A stretch of 64,000 nt of DNA, taken from positions 1-64,000 of the forward strand of contig CAMCRF010000003.1 in NCBI GenBank assembly GCA_945877235.1. The letters are read 5' to 3'. Below, piece by piece: positions 1 through 9,125 of the stretch. Every line of letters begins with the position of its first letter. The stretch's first letter is position 1. The stretch comes from Bordetella parapertussis (GTDB lineage: Bacteria; Pseudomonadota; Gammaproteobacteria; Burkholderiales; Burkholderiaceae_A). Under the pieces are notes generated by a model. That model was not told the origin of the DNA. It did no database searches and saw only the letters and a program-made list of their open reading frames with translations. Both the position numbers and the translations under genes were made by a program.

Positions 1-1229
1 GCGGCAGCGACTTGGCGGGTATTGGCGTTCACGGTCTGCATGGCACCAGAGAGGGCCTCAAGCGAGCGATTGATATTGTCTTTGAGGGCCGCGAGATCGC
101 CACGACCTTCGGCACGCACGCGGCCTGTCAGATCACCCTGAGCAACCTGATTCATGACCGAGCCAACCTCTCCCAGCATGGACTGCAGGGTGGCCATGGC
201 AGAGGCCACTTGATCGAGCGCCTTGCGATACTCGCCACGCGCAGAAATACTTGCACGCGCTGAAAAATCTCCGTCTTGAAGCGACCGCATGATGCGGTTC
301 AGCCCGGACATCGTGGCTTCGAGCGTCTCAACGGACTCGTTGACGGCCGTCTTCATTGCGCCGAGGTCGCCCTTGAGGTCCGCCTCGATTTTGCGCTGAA
401 AGTCTCCAGCCGCAAGGGCCGACACCACGGTATTGACCTCATTCACAGCAGACTGCTGCGCCTCAAGCATGCGGTTGAGGGCCTTGGCGGTTTTGCCAAC
501 CTCATCGCTGGAATCGACCCGAATACGCTGGGAAAAATCTCCGGTTCGTTCGATTTGTGAGGCCACGTTCTGCACCTCCGAGAGTGGAACCGTAATGGAG
601 CGCATGATGGTGTAGGCAAAGAGCACTCCCGCAACAAGGCCTCCGAGAATCAGGGCAATGGTGAGGTATTCGTTAGCTGTGTAAGAGGCTTCGGCCCCCT
701 GAAACTCTTTGTCGGCTTCACGCAGCTGGATATCGATGTACTCCGCAAACTGCTCCGAGATAGGGTCAATGGCGGGGTAAAGTCGGTCTACCGTGAACTG
801 TGTGAGCTGCTCCATGTTCTCGGCGGCCAGAATCTGCTCCAGAACGTCGACTTCCTTGTTGACCCCGTCGAGCATTTTGTTGATGCGCTCTACTAGGGCC
901 CTTTCTTCGCCAACGGCTTCCTCAGGTGGGTGGGCCTCCCAGCGCTCTTTGATGGCTTTTCTGGCCTTGGCCAGGTTCTTTCGGCCCTCGTCCCAACTGA
1001 TATTTTTGTTACGGACTTTGTGGGCGGTGTCGACGATGTTCACCGCATACATGTCTGCAATGATTTTAAGATCACGCAGGTGAACCAAGTGTTCTTCGTT
1101 CACAAATTTAAACGTGTTGATCGCCTGAGTCATGCCCCATAGGCCACTGATGCCAATGACAACCGACGTCACAGCCAAAATGGCGACCAAGATTGAAAGT
1201 CTCATTGAGACCGCTAAATTCTTGAACAT
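1..1229 (-). CDS. Methyl-accepting chemotaxis protein, 3' end outside window
   Basis: The reverse strand is open from an ATG at 1229, preceded by a GGAG ribosome site, to the window edge. About 409 residues are visible. They show an N-terminal membrane segment (about residues 8-30), a mainly helical periplasmic region of the 4HB type (about 35-185), a second membrane segment (about 188-208) with a HAMP domain, and then further HAMP-like repeats with the recurrent pattern of Ala-Ala-Gly-Asp-Phe and Gln-Gly-Asp-Leu. The last visible residues start the cytoplasmic signalling helix; the methylation helices and CheA/CheW-binding tip must lie beyond base 1. The repeated HAMP modules resemble those of the receptor at 9619-11124, so the two may act in the same array. 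It is the last visible gene of the minus-strand H-NOX/kinase group, 99 bp from the gene before it. The ligand is unknown. Confidence 0.9.
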   Translation of the reverse strand, partial: MFKNLAVSMRLSILVAILAVTSVVIGISGLWGMTQAINTFKFVNEEHLVHLRDLKIIADMYAVNIVDTAHKVRNKNISWDEGRKNLAKARKAIKERWEAHPPEEAVGEERALVERINKMLDGVNKEVDVLEQILAAENMEQLTQFTVDRLYPAIDPISEQFAEYIDIQLREADKEFQGAEASYTANEYLTIALILGGLVAGVLFAYTIMRSITVPLSEVQNVASQIERTGDFSQRIRVDSSDEVGKTAKALNRMLEAQQSAVNEVNTVVSALAAGDFQRKIEADLKGDLGAMKTAVNESVETLEATMSGLNRIMRSLQDGDFSARASISARGEYRKALDQVASAMATLQSMLGEVGSVMNQVAQGDLTGRVRAEGRGDLAALKDNINRSLEALSGAMQTVNANTRQVAA

Positions 1230-1328
1230 ATCTCCTCGCTCCAGATTCTGTTTTGCCTACTGCTTGGTTGTTATTCCAACAATGTACCTATGTTCGTAAC
1301 ATTATCACGCGCGTTTGTGCTGCTCATT

Positions 1329-3203
1329 TCAGAGTTGCCAAGGTTGTTTGCGCAGCATATCTAGTGCAGTCTCGGCCTTCACCGCTCTGGAAAAGTAGAA
1401 CCCCTGAATCGCGATAGCGCCAAAATCCTCGATGGCAGCGAGCTGTCCTTGTGTCTCAACGCCCTCGAGGACGATATCTAACGAGAGGCTACGACCCAAC
1501 TGAACAACACCGCTCAGCAACTCACGGTCTCTGGGGGAGTGTTCGATGCCAGTAATGAAAGACCGATCGATTTTGAGCTCTTGAACCGGAATTCCCCGCA
1601 ACCGTGAGAGAGACGAGCTCCCAACTCCGAAATCGTCAATGCTGAGCTTAAAGCCCTGATCTCGAAGCCCGCGGAAAATCTCCTCTCCGGTGAGACCAAG
1701 GGTTGCGATGACCGTCTCGGTGATCTCCAGCACGATTCTATCGGGTGAGATGCCCTCAGCCCTCACCATGCGAAGGAGCTCCGAGCGGTACGTCTGAGAG
1801 AGTAGCTCCCCATTCGAGACATTGAAGGACATTGGAACGCTCAGACCAAGGTCTTCCCATTGCCTCACCACCCGAACGACTTGCTCGAAGAGTTGAAGTC
1901 CAACCTCAAGCATAAGGCTCGACACCTCCAGCGTAGGCAGGAACTCGCCCAGGGGAATGAGGCCGCGCGTGGGATGTTGCCATCTCATCAGGGCCTCGAA
2001 ACCAAGAATCTTTCCGGTTTGCGCACAGACTTTAGGCTGAAAAAATGGCTCGAACTGGCGCCTCTCCAGCCCGAGAATGATGTTGTGCTCCACTGCGCTC
2101 CCTTGCTGGAGCGATCCACCCGGCCCTTCATCCAGCCGGAATGCATTTCCCCCCCTTTGCTTCACCACACACATGGCGCGATCTGCACATGCCAGCATTC
2201 CGGAGACGTCGTCCTGCAGCGACCCACAGGCCGCCCCCACGCTCAGCGAAAAAACAAAACGCTGACCGTGACTCTCGATGGGTTCAGCAAATCGGGCTCG
2301 CAGTCGCCGGACCCAGTGCTCCAGATCGTTGAAGGGCTCCGGGCTGAGTAACAAGATCGCAAACTCATCGCCCTCTAGTCGAACCGTTGTTGAATCCCAC
2401 CCATTGCGATGTGCAAGCTCTCTGGCGATGAGCTGGAGTTGGGCACCAAGGCGCGTAATGATGCGATCTCCCGCGTCAAAGGAGAGCAGGTCATTAACCC
2501 GCTTGTACCGGTCCACATTCAGGCATAAGGTTGCCGAGTGAACGGTTCGCCCAGCCGCAAGCGCTGTTCTCTGCTCGTTGATAAAGCGTTCAACGAGGTG
2601 CGCCCGCCGCGGCAGAACCAAGGGCTCACTCTGATCAAATAGCAAGAGACTCGCCTGGCTCGAGATTTGGTTGAGTTGTCGCTCAAGCGCCAGTTCTCGT
2701 CTACGGTCTGTGATGAGCCCAACGTAACGAATACCCTCGCCGGGGATTGGAGGAATCTCCCGAAGGCTCAGGCTGATGGGGAGCCTGTCTGCCGCAGCAC
2801 TGAGCCCCATGACCTCGAATGCAGCAACGCCTTTCGACTCTGACTCGTGGCAGCGATCGAGCAAAGACGTCAGCCCCTCTTTAAGTTCTGGAATCAGGGA
2901 TTGGAGCCTCAGTCCCATCATTTCGTCTCTCTCGAAATGAAAGAGATCCTCAGCCGCTCGGTTGGCCTCGTAGATCATGCCGTGATCATCGAATGTGATG
3001 ATGGCTTCTTGGGCTGCGTTCAGGACCGCTCGGAGATGCGACTCGCTGGTGGAGAGCCGTGAGGCAGCCTCTTGAAGCCAGAGACTGCCCTCGAAGAGCT
3101 CTTGAGAACGTGTCTCCAAGAGTGCCTCCGCCTCTTCTCGAGCGCGCCGCTCGCGATCGAGTTTTCGGCGCAGGCGGGCTTCGGAGTCTGTGCCTTGCGT
3201 CAT
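1329..3203 (-). CDS. PAS-GGDEF-EAL protein (c-di-GMP phosphodiesterase, degenerate cyclase half)
   Basis: The 624-residue protein has an N-terminal charged coiled coil (1-45), a PAS domain (about 55-170), a GGDEF domain (about 200-350) and an EAL domain (about 375-620). The cyclase signature reads Glu-Gly-Asp-Glu-Phe instead of Gly-Gly-Asp-Glu-Phe, and I see no RxxD inhibitory site at the usual spacing, so cyclase activity is doubtful. The EAL half keeps the recognised catalytic set: Glu of GFEALMRW, Asn of FNVS, Glu of EITET, the IDDFG aspartates, Lys of LKIDRSF and Glu of LEGVE. It is therefore predicted to hydrolyse c-di-GMP, perhaps with the GGDEF half as a regulatory GTP-binding domain. 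Its ATG overlaps the stop of the H-NOX gene, so translation is probably coupled; NO or O2 binding by H-NOX may control it. Confidence 0.93.
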   Translation of the reverse strand: MTQGTDSEARLRRKLDRERRAREEAEALLETRSQELFEGSLWLQEAASRLSTSESHLRAVLNAAQEAIITFDDHGMIYEANRAAEDLFHFERDEMMGLRLQSLIPELKEGLTSLLDRCHESESKGVAAFEVMGLSAAADRLPISLSLREIPPIPGEGIRYVGLITDRRRELALERQLNQISSQASLLLFDQSEPLVLPRRAHLVERFINEQRTALAAGRTVHSATLCLNVDRYKRVNDLLSFDAGDRIITRLGAQLQLIARELAHRNGWDSTTVRLEGDEFAILLLSPEPFNDLEHWVRRLRARFAEPIESHGQRFVFSLSVGAACGSLQDDVSGMLACADRAMCVVKQRGGNAFRLDEGPGGSLQQGSAVEHNIILGLERRQFEPFFQPKVCAQTGKILGFEALMRWQHPTRGLIPLGEFLPTLEVSSLMLEVGLQLFEQVVRVVRQWEDLGLSVPMSFNVSNGELLSQTYRSELLRMVRAEGISPDRIVLEITETVIATLGLTGEEIFRGLRDQGFKLSIDDFGVGSSSLSRLRGIPVQELKIDRSFITGIEHSPRDRELLSGVVQLGRSLSLDIVLEGVETQGQLAAIEDFGAIAIQGFYFSRAVKAETALDMLRKQPWQL

Positions 3204-3754
3204 TGCGGCCTCAGAGTGAGCCTAAAGTGAGCAAAATCGGCTCGCGTGGCGTCATCTTGCCGAGTGACGGTTGCGGGAGATTCGAAGTAAGCAATGGCTC
3301 CCAAAAGCAGCCCGTATGCGAGGTCGGCCATGGGGCGATGGGACTCATAGTGCAGCTCGATCATGTCGTGCTGCGCCGAATCAGACGGCTGCACCCGGAC
3401 CCTGGGCGGCAGTGAGTTTGGGTAGAGACGCAAGACCTCCTTGTGAATGTGAGAGTCGAGGCCTTCAAGGAAACCTTGGAGTCCAGCCGACAGGTCAACG
3501 AAGTCTCGATGCTTGTTGACCAGAATCGGAAGTAGAAACTGACCATATGCATGGCAAAGCTCTGGTACCGGTCTCTTGACCAAGTCGGAGAGGGTTTGAA
3601 TGAGGGCCAGGAGCTCTTGATACTCGTACTGTCCTACGTTGGTATAGGCCCCTCCGGTTGCGGTTGGCGTCTGGCTGAGCATGTCATCTGCAATCCCCTC
3701 ACCAAAAGACTCCTCCGTCCAGTCCACAAACGACACAAACATCATTCCACGCAT
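3200..3754 (-). CDS. H-NOX haem-based nitric oxide/oxygen sensor
   Basis: This stand-alone haem NO/O2-binding protein has 184 residues. I start it at the ATG at 3754 because the family start (Met-Arg-Gly-Met-Met) follows and an AAGGG ribosome site lies just upstream; an in-frame extension to 3805 would run into the kinase gene. Visible family features are GAYTNVGQY (about 36-43), the proximal haem ligand His104 within the stretch IHKEVLRLYP, and the haem-propionate motif Tyr136-x-Ser138-x-Arg140. All residues needed to bind haem are present; oxygen versus NO selectivity cannot be read reliably. It lies 10 bp after the kinase gene and overlaps the GGDEF-EAL gene by 4 bp. In characterised bacteria H-NOX proteins regulate adjacent histidine kinases or c-di-GMP enzymes, and here both neighbours are present. 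Confidence 0.93.
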   Translation of the reverse strand: MRGMMFVSFVDWTEESFGEGIADDMLSQTPTATGGAYTNVGQYEYQELLALIQTLSDLVKRPVPELCHAYGQFLLPILVNKHRDFVDLSAGLQGFLEGLDSHIHKEVLRLYPNSLPPRVRVQPSDSAQHDMIELHYESHRPMADLAYGLLLGAIAYFESPATVTRQDDATRADFAHFRLTLRPQ

Positions 3755-3764
3755 TTCAAGACCC

Positions 3765-6700
3765 TTATGCTGTGGGCAGTTCGACCGTGAAGGTCGTGCC
3801 CTCACCCACCCGAGACTTGCAGTCGATGGTCCCGCCCATCTTGGTGACGATGCTTCGAACCATGGCTAACCCCAGACCAGTCCCTTTGCCCACCTCCTTG
3901 GTGGTGAAGAAGGGCTCAAAGATTCGCTGCATCACATCTTCAGGTATGCCGCTTCCGTTGTCGACAACATCAATCGCGACGCGTTTGTCCGACACCTTCT
4001 GGGTTCGCACCTCGATGCGCCCACCGCGCCGTTCGCCAATCGCGTGGCTCGCATTCACACAGAGATTCACCAGTACTTGTTGCAGCGCACCGCTGTCGCC
4101 ATTGAGGGCGACCCGCTGCGCATCACTCGATGCACTGACCGCAATCTCAATGCCCTTGAGACTGGCTTGTAGAAGTCCCTGCGTCTCTTCAACGAGGGGG
4201 TGGAGCTCGAAGGTCTGATGATCGCCGTGCGCTACATCTGAGCCTTGTGGATTTTCTCGACCGAGACCGTTGAGCTTGATGACAATGTCGCGGGCGCGAC
4301 CCGTAGCCTGCAGAATGGCAGAGAGGTTTTTGGTGGCCTTTGAGTCTGGGCCGACTTTCATTTCGACCAATTCAGCGTGATTTTGAATCACCCCTAAAAG
4401 GTTGTTGAAGTCGTGTGCAACGCCCGCTGCAAGCTGACCGAGCGCATCAAGTCTCTGAGACTGCTCCATTTTGCGCACCATCTGGAGATTCTCCTGCTCT
4501 TTGCTCTTGAACTCTTGCATGTCTTTGATGGTGACAACACCTCCTGTGACGCGTCCATCTGATGATCGAAGCGGCGCCGCCGAGATGGCGACCGGAATGC
4601 GCGGCCCATCGGTTTGGGCGAGTGTCCATTCAAGGTTTTGCATGCGGCGCATCAGTTCTGCACGAATCTCATGAATGGCTCTGCCGACACAGAAGACCCC
4701 CATGATGGTGCCATTGGAGGTCAGTGGAATGAGCGTAAGCGGGGCGCTATGGTTACTCTGATCTCGCTTTCGCCATGTGAGCTGCTCGACCTCAATGCCG
4801 TCGGGAAGGGTTCCAGCAAAGACGCGCTCGATTGGGCCAGAGATCGTCCAGAGGCTGTTGTCGTCAATCAGGCGCAAGAGCGCTTTGGTTTTAAGGCCTC
4901 CGCGCTCGTAACCGAGCACGTGCTCGGCAATGGCGTTGGCGAAGGTAATCGACGCATCTTTACCGACGATCACCACCGGTTCAGCGATCTGCTCTAAGAC
5001 GTTCAGAAAGTTGTCTGGATCGAGGTTGTAGAGGCACTGCACAGCAAGCGCAGCTTTGGAGGGAATCCACTGTTCGAGCGAGGCGTGGGGGTGTCCACCC
5101 TCGACGAGGCGGGTAAGCGGGTAGCCTTCCACGCTCTCTTTTTTGCGGGAGAGCAATTCCAGTGCCTTGGGGTTGGCCGAGACGACGGTCCCCTCGCTGT
5201 TGATCTGGACGACACCATCCTGCATGGCATCCATGGTTCTCTCGAGCAGGGCATTCTGTTCTCGGACTTCCTCGCTCTTTCGCACCAGCGCGGACACGTC
5301 GTTGATGTTGATGACCGCCTGCTGAATCTCGCCCTCGCTCGACTGCATAAATGCGGTGGTGATGCGAGCTGGAATGCCTTTGCCCAGTCTGCCGCGCACC
5401 GTGGCAATAAGGCTATCGTCTTCATCCTCGATGAGGTCACTGAGAGTCGCGTTGGCCATAATGGACCAGGGCAGATCCTGTTCAGTGCGGACGAATGCAA
5501 AAGTCGTGGTGTCTTTTTGGGTGACGCTGTTGATGAGCGCGACCTCAATAAAGAGCTCGTGCCCGTCGCGTCGCATCAAGCCAATGCTGCGACCATGTCC
5601 CATGCGCTGCTGGTGCTCGCCCTCTTGCTGGAACTGCAAAATGAGGTTGTCATGGCCGGCCCGGGTGCTAGAGGGAATCAGCATGCTCAGGGGCTTGTCT
5701 GTCAGGCCACCGGCCTGGTATCCCGCAAGTCGGCAGAGCCGAGCATTTGCGGCGACCACCTCACCTCGTGCGTTGACTCGGATGCATCCGAGGGGCATGT
5801 CTTCGAAGAGCTGACTGTAGTCTTTGGTCCTTACGCTCTCGAGAATGATCAAGCGATCGCGAATGCTGCGCAGCATGGTGTTTACGGTGCCTTCTTGTTC
5901 CTCAAACAGGACTGACGCCGGTCGCCCGACCACTTGCTGGCGGCGAAGCCCGGTGAGTTTGAGTAAGGCGGGGTTGCAGTCTTTCACGTGCCCTTTTTGG
6001 TCGGTCACGATCAGTCCACTCTGCATACTGGAGACGATGTCGTTGGCGTATTGAATTTGCGCTTCGAGCGTTGCCTGGCTTTCGCGAAGTCTTTCTTGAT
6101 TTGCCTGAAGCTGATTGGTGAGTCGCTGCGAGTCCATGAGCGTAGCAACCAGGGTCATGCGGTTGTGCGCCGCTTCCATGGCCACGCCAATTGCAACAGC
6201 GCTTGGGCGCAACAAATCCTCAACGCTCTTGGGTAACTCGTAACTTGAGCAAATCAGCAGAGCGCCGCGAATGCGGCTCTCGAACGAGAGGGGTGCGAGC
6301 AAGTGATGGGTCGGACTGCCACTTTGCTGGTCTGTGAGCGCAGCGAGGGCATCCTCTGGAAAATCCTGGGTGCGAAGCATTTCGCCGCGCACTGCGAATG
6401 TCTCGCAGAGCACACTTCGCAGGGGAAGTTGGGGTACCGGGCGGGCGCCTTCTTGTCCGTGAAATCCGACGAGGCTGAGCACCTGGTGTTGAACCATGGA
6501 GTCGTCGCGCCCGACAAATGTGAACTCGTAAATGCCGCAAGCGGGCACGTTAAGGTAGTCGGCTAGCCGCTCAGAGAGCGCCTGGGCCAGTTCCTCTGGT
6601 GAGTATTCGTTTCGAACCGTCTCATTCACGAGCATCAGACCGCGGTCGAGCCAGAGTCGCTGCTCGTTTTTGGCCTGATTGGCACGCATCGCCTCGACCA

Positions 6701-7475
6701 TAACGCGAATATTGGCCAAGACACTTGAGCGATCTTGGGAGTCGAGTTGTATGGGGTGATGCAGGTTACCGGCCACCACCGCCTTGGTGGCCTGCATGAC
6801 GGCCTCGGGTTCGCCCCCGATGAGTCCTCTGATCGAGCGGAAGATCCAGAAAATCGTGCCAAGGACAATCGCAGCCCCCAGGCCCAAGAGCAAAACGAAG
6901 CGGATCTCTCGCAGACGGTAGCCCTCTTGCAGGGACTCAATGGCCGCCTGCGCCTCGGTCATACGCGACTTGATGGCGTAGTCGATGATGAGCGCCAGTG
7001 GGTCACCGTAGGCTGTGTGTGCCGAGAGCATCCGTTGTCCTGAGCGCATAGCTGCTGCACTGCCGCTTGGGGCGTCGATGTCAGCGCCTGCTGACGACTC
7101 CAAGGCCTCCTTCCATTGCAAAGCGGCTGGTTCGAGCCCAACCTGCTGTAGCGGCATTTGCGTGGAGTGATGCAGGGTTGATTCCACCTGGAGCAAGGCC
7201 CGAATATCCGCATAGACGCGATCGCTCTCGCGAAGGATCTCTCTGGCCGAAATGCGCCCTGCAATGGAGGCAGCGAGCGATTTGTCTTGAACGGATCTTA
7301 GACGACCGGCGACGGCCTGGAGATTTTCGATTTGTTGAATGCGATTGGAGTAGACCTGATCTAGCTGCGATCCAAATTCATTAATTTGAAGCGCTGCAAG
7401 GCCAATCAAGCCAGCCAAGCCCAGCAAGAGGGCTGCGCCAATCAGTCGAAAACGTGCTTTTAGGCTGAGGTTCAT
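3765..7475 (-). CDS. Large membrane sensor histidine kinase (HAMP-GAF-multiple PAS)
   Basis: The 1236-residue kinase has a membrane segment at about 8-28, a periplasmic region to about 187, a second membrane segment (about 190-210), a HAMP domain, a GAF domain (about 275-425), and a long run of PAS-like modules (near 480, 570, 745 and 840). The transmitter region comes last. The H-box GVAHDFNN places the phospho-accepting His at about 1021. The ATP-binding domain has an N-box (NLCVNASHAI), G1 (DNGSGIP), an F-box followed by GTGLGL, and a final GEGTTFTVELP. No receiver is attached. The 124-residue receiver encoded divergently at 7551 is a candidate partner. The gene heads the minus-strand operon with H-NOX and GGDEF-EAL, so NO or O2 signals may feed into it. 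The number of separate inputs is unusually high. Confidence 0.95.
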   Translation of the reverse strand: MNLSLKARFRLIGAALLLGLAGLIGLAALQINEFGSQLDQVYSNRIQQIENLQAVAGRLRSVQDKSLAASIAGRISAREILRESDRVYADIRALLQVESTLHHSTQMPLQQVGLEPAALQWKEALESSAGADIDAPSGSAAAMRSGQRMLSAHTAYGDPLALIIDYAIKSRMTEAQAAIESLQEGYRLREIRFVLLLGLGAAIVLGTIFWIFRSIRGLIGGEPEAVMQATKAVVAGNLHHPIQLDSQDRSSVLANIRVMVEAMRANQAKNEQRLWLDRGLMLVNETVRNEYSPEELAQALSERLADYLNVPACGIYEFTFVGRDDSMVQHQVLSLVGFHGQEGARPVPQLPLRSVLCETFAVRGEMLRTQDFPEDALAALTDQQSGSPTHHLLAPLSFESRIRGALLICSSYELPKSVEDLLRPSAVAIGVAMEAAHNRMTLVATLMDSQRLTNQLQANQERLRESQATLEAQIQYANDIVSSMQSGLIVTDQKGHVKDCNPALLKLTGLRRQQVVGRPASVLFEEQEGTVNTMLRSIRDRLIILESVRTKDYSQLFEDMPLGCIRVNARGEVVAANARLCRLAGYQAGGLTDKPLSMLIPSSTRAGHDNLILQFQQEGEHQQRMGHGRSIGLMRRDGHELFIEVALINSVTQKDTTTFAFVRTEQDLPWSIMANATLSDLIEDEDDSLIATVRGRLGKGIPARITTAFMQSSEGEIQQAVININDVSALVRKSEEVREQNALLERTMDAMQDGVVQINSEGTVVSANPKALELLSRKKESVEGYPLTRLVEGGHPHASLEQWIPSKAALAVQCLYNLDPDNFLNVLEQIAEPVVIVGKDASITFANAIAEHVLGYERGGLKTKALLRLIDDNSLWTISGPIERVFAGTLPDGIEVEQLTWRKRDQSNHSAPLTLIPLTSNGTIMGVFCVGRAIHEIRAELMRRMQNLEWTLAQTDGPRIPVAISAAPLRSSDGRVTGGVVTIKDMQEFKSKEQENLQMVRKMEQSQRLDALGQLAAGVAHDFNNLLGVIQNHAELVEMKVGPDSKATKNLSAILQATGRARDIVIKLNGLGRENPQGSDVAHGDHQTFELHPLVEETQGLLQASLKGIEIAVSASSDAQRVALNGDSGALQQVLVNLCVNASHAIGERRGGRIEVRTQKVSDKRVAIDVVDNGSGIPEDVMQRIFEPFFTTKEVGKGTGLGLAMVRSIVTKMGGTIDCKSRVGEGTTFTVELPTA

Positions 7476-7550
7476 GAGATTACCGCTAGGTTTGATAGGC
7501 AGATTCGCATATGATCCCTAGCAAATTCGTTTCAGTTGAGAACACTAATC

Positions 7551-7925
7551 ATGACAACTATTTTGCTGGCTGACGATGAGGACCTGCTTCGGGAGGGGGT
7601 TCGCGAAATTCTGGAGACGGCCGATTACCAGGTCATTGAGGCGCGGGACGGGGAAGAGGCGCTCGCACAGTTCGCCGTCTCAAATATCGATTTGGTCATT
7701 ACGGACGTGGTCATGCCCAATATGGATGGGGTCGACTTTGTCACGCGCCTGCGGGAGACATTTCCCGATGTGCCCATTCTGACGATCTCCGGCGGGAGTC
7801 GAGTCGTGAGCGCACGTTTTGGTCTGGATTCGGCGCTGCTCTCGGGAGCGAATGCATCGCTCACAAAGCCCTTCACGGCCAAGCAGCTCCTTGAGAAGGT
7901 CCAGCAGCTGTTGGCGGCACGGTAA
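7551..7925 (+). CDS. CheY-like single-domain response regulator
   Basis: The protein is a 124-residue receiver with no output domain. I chose the ATG at 7551 because it gives the normal family start (MTTILLADDED); a TTG 15 bp upstream is possible. The acidic pocket Asp8-Asp9, phospho-acceptor Asp52 (VITDVVMPNMDG), switch region ISGG and conserved Lys106 (LTKPF) are all present, so it should be phosphorylatable. It is transcribed divergently from the multi-PAS kinase (75 bp between the starts) and is followed 26 bp later by the receiver-cyclase gene. It could be phosphorylated by the divergent kinase, by CheA of the operon, or serve as a phosphate sink. Confidence 0.92.
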   Translation: MTTILLADDEDLLREGVREILETADYQVIEARDGEEALAQFAVSNIDLVITDVVMPNMDGVDFVTRLRETFPDVPILTISGGSRVVSARFGLDSALLSGANASLTKPFTAKQLLEKVQQLLAAR

Positions 7926-7951
7926 GCGAGCGCAGGTCGCACAGAGGCTCC

Positions 7952-9115
7952 ATGCCCAAGCTCGGTTTATTTCAGGGTCACGCGAAGGCGGGGGCCGACT
8001 CAGAGGTTCCCGTCCAAGAACGCAGGGGGCTTGAGGCTGCTCGCGTCCTGCTCGTAGACGACAGCCGCCTGATTCGCATGGGATTGCGCCGCTCGCTCGA
8101 GGGCATTGGACTCAAGGACATCGTCGAGGCCGAGAACGGTAAAGAGGCCATCGAGATGCTGGTGCGGGACCACTTCGACCTCATGCTGCTCGACATGGAA
8201 ATGCCCGAAATGAACGGCATGGCCGTCCTCCAGGTGCTAAGGGATTCTCCCCACCACCCCTGGCCGCCTGTCATCGTGATCTCTGGCGGGTCAGGGAGCT
8301 CGGGCATTGACGATGCGGTTCGCTGTATTGAGCTGGGCGCTGAGGACTATCTTCCCAAGCCGTTTAACCCGGTTTTGCTCAAGGCGCGGGTGACCACCTC
8401 AATCGAGAAAAAGCAACTGCGCAATCAAGAGGTCTTGCGCATGCGTCAGCTCAAGCGCCAACACGAGCAGCTTCAAGAGGAGCAGACTCGTACAGAGCAG
8501 CTCTTGCTCAACATTCTTCCCAAGTCGATCGCAGGCCGCATGAAGGCAGGGGAGGAGCGCATTGCGGACGCTTGCCCGTCCGTGACGGTAATGTTCTCTG
8601 ACCTGGTGGGATTTACCAAAATGAGTCGGACCAAGTCGGCTGAAGATCTCGTGGAATTGCTCGGTGAGTTGTTCTCCAAATTTGACCTCATCACTGAAAA
8701 GCACGGCCTCGAGAAGATCAAGACGATTGGGGACAGCTACATGCTGGCGGGCGGTGTTCCGGTTGCGCGTGAGGATCATGCAGAGGCCGCCGCAGACGCA
8801 GCGCTCGAGATGTGCCGAGCAATCGATGAGATTCGCGAGCGCACCGGAGCCCCCATTCAAATGCGTGTGGGCATGCACAGTGGGCCCCTGGTCGCGGGCG
8901 TCATCGGTATTCGCAAGTTCACGTACGACCTGTGGGGCGACACAGTAAACGTCGCAAGTCGCATGGAATCAGCGAGTGAGCCAGGGCGCATCAATGTGAG
9001 CGCGCATACGGCTGCTCTGTTGGAGGGGAAGTTTCAGCTCGCACCGCGAGGGCCAATTGAAGTCAAGAGCCTAGGGCCAGTTGACACTTTTTTTGTTGAA
9101 TCAAGATTGGCTTAG
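7952..9115 (+). CDS. Receiver-class III adenylate cyclase fusion
   Basis: The protein has 387 residues. Residues 30-148 form a receiver with phospho-acceptor Asp81 and a LPKPF lysine; 150-195 is a coiled coil; and 205-380 is a class III nucleotidyl cyclase domain. The metal-binding aspartates are Asp217 (FSDLVGFT) and Asp261 (KTIGD). The base-specifying pair is Lys257 and Asp326 (YDLWGD), as in adenylate rather than guanylate cyclases, and the transition-state pair Asn333/Arg337 (VNVASR) is present. The cyclase is thus predicted to be active, making cAMP from ATP under control of receiver phosphorylation. The fusion recalls CyaC-type enzymes. Its place directly before chemoreceptor, CheW, CheR, CheB and CheA genes suggests CheA as phosphodonor. 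Confidence 0.94.
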   Translation: MPKLGLFQGHAKAGADSEVPVQERRGLEAARVLLVDDSRLIRMGLRRSLEGIGLKDIVEAENGKEAIEMLVRDHFDLMLLDMEMPEMNGMAVLQVLRDSPHHPWPPVIVISGGSGSSGIDDAVRCIELGAEDYLPKPFNPVLLKARVTTSIEKKQLRNQEVLRMRQLKRQHEQLQEEQTRTEQLLLNILPKSIAGRMKAGEERIADACPSVTVMFSDLVGFTKMSRTKSAEDLVELLGELFSKFDLITEKHGLEKIKTIGDSYMLAGGVPVAREDHAEAAADAALEMCRAIDEIRERTGAPIQMRVGMHSGPLVAGVIGIRKFTYDLWGDTVNVASRMESASEPGRINVSAHTAALLEGKFQLAPRGPIEVKSLGPVDTFFVESRLA

Positions 9116-9125
9116 GGAGAGGGCC

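Noticed and set aside
5085-5915. 276-codon plus-strand frame inside the histidine kinase gene
   Set aside because: It is antisense to clear PAS and GAF coding sequence and has no recognisable domain or ribosome site.
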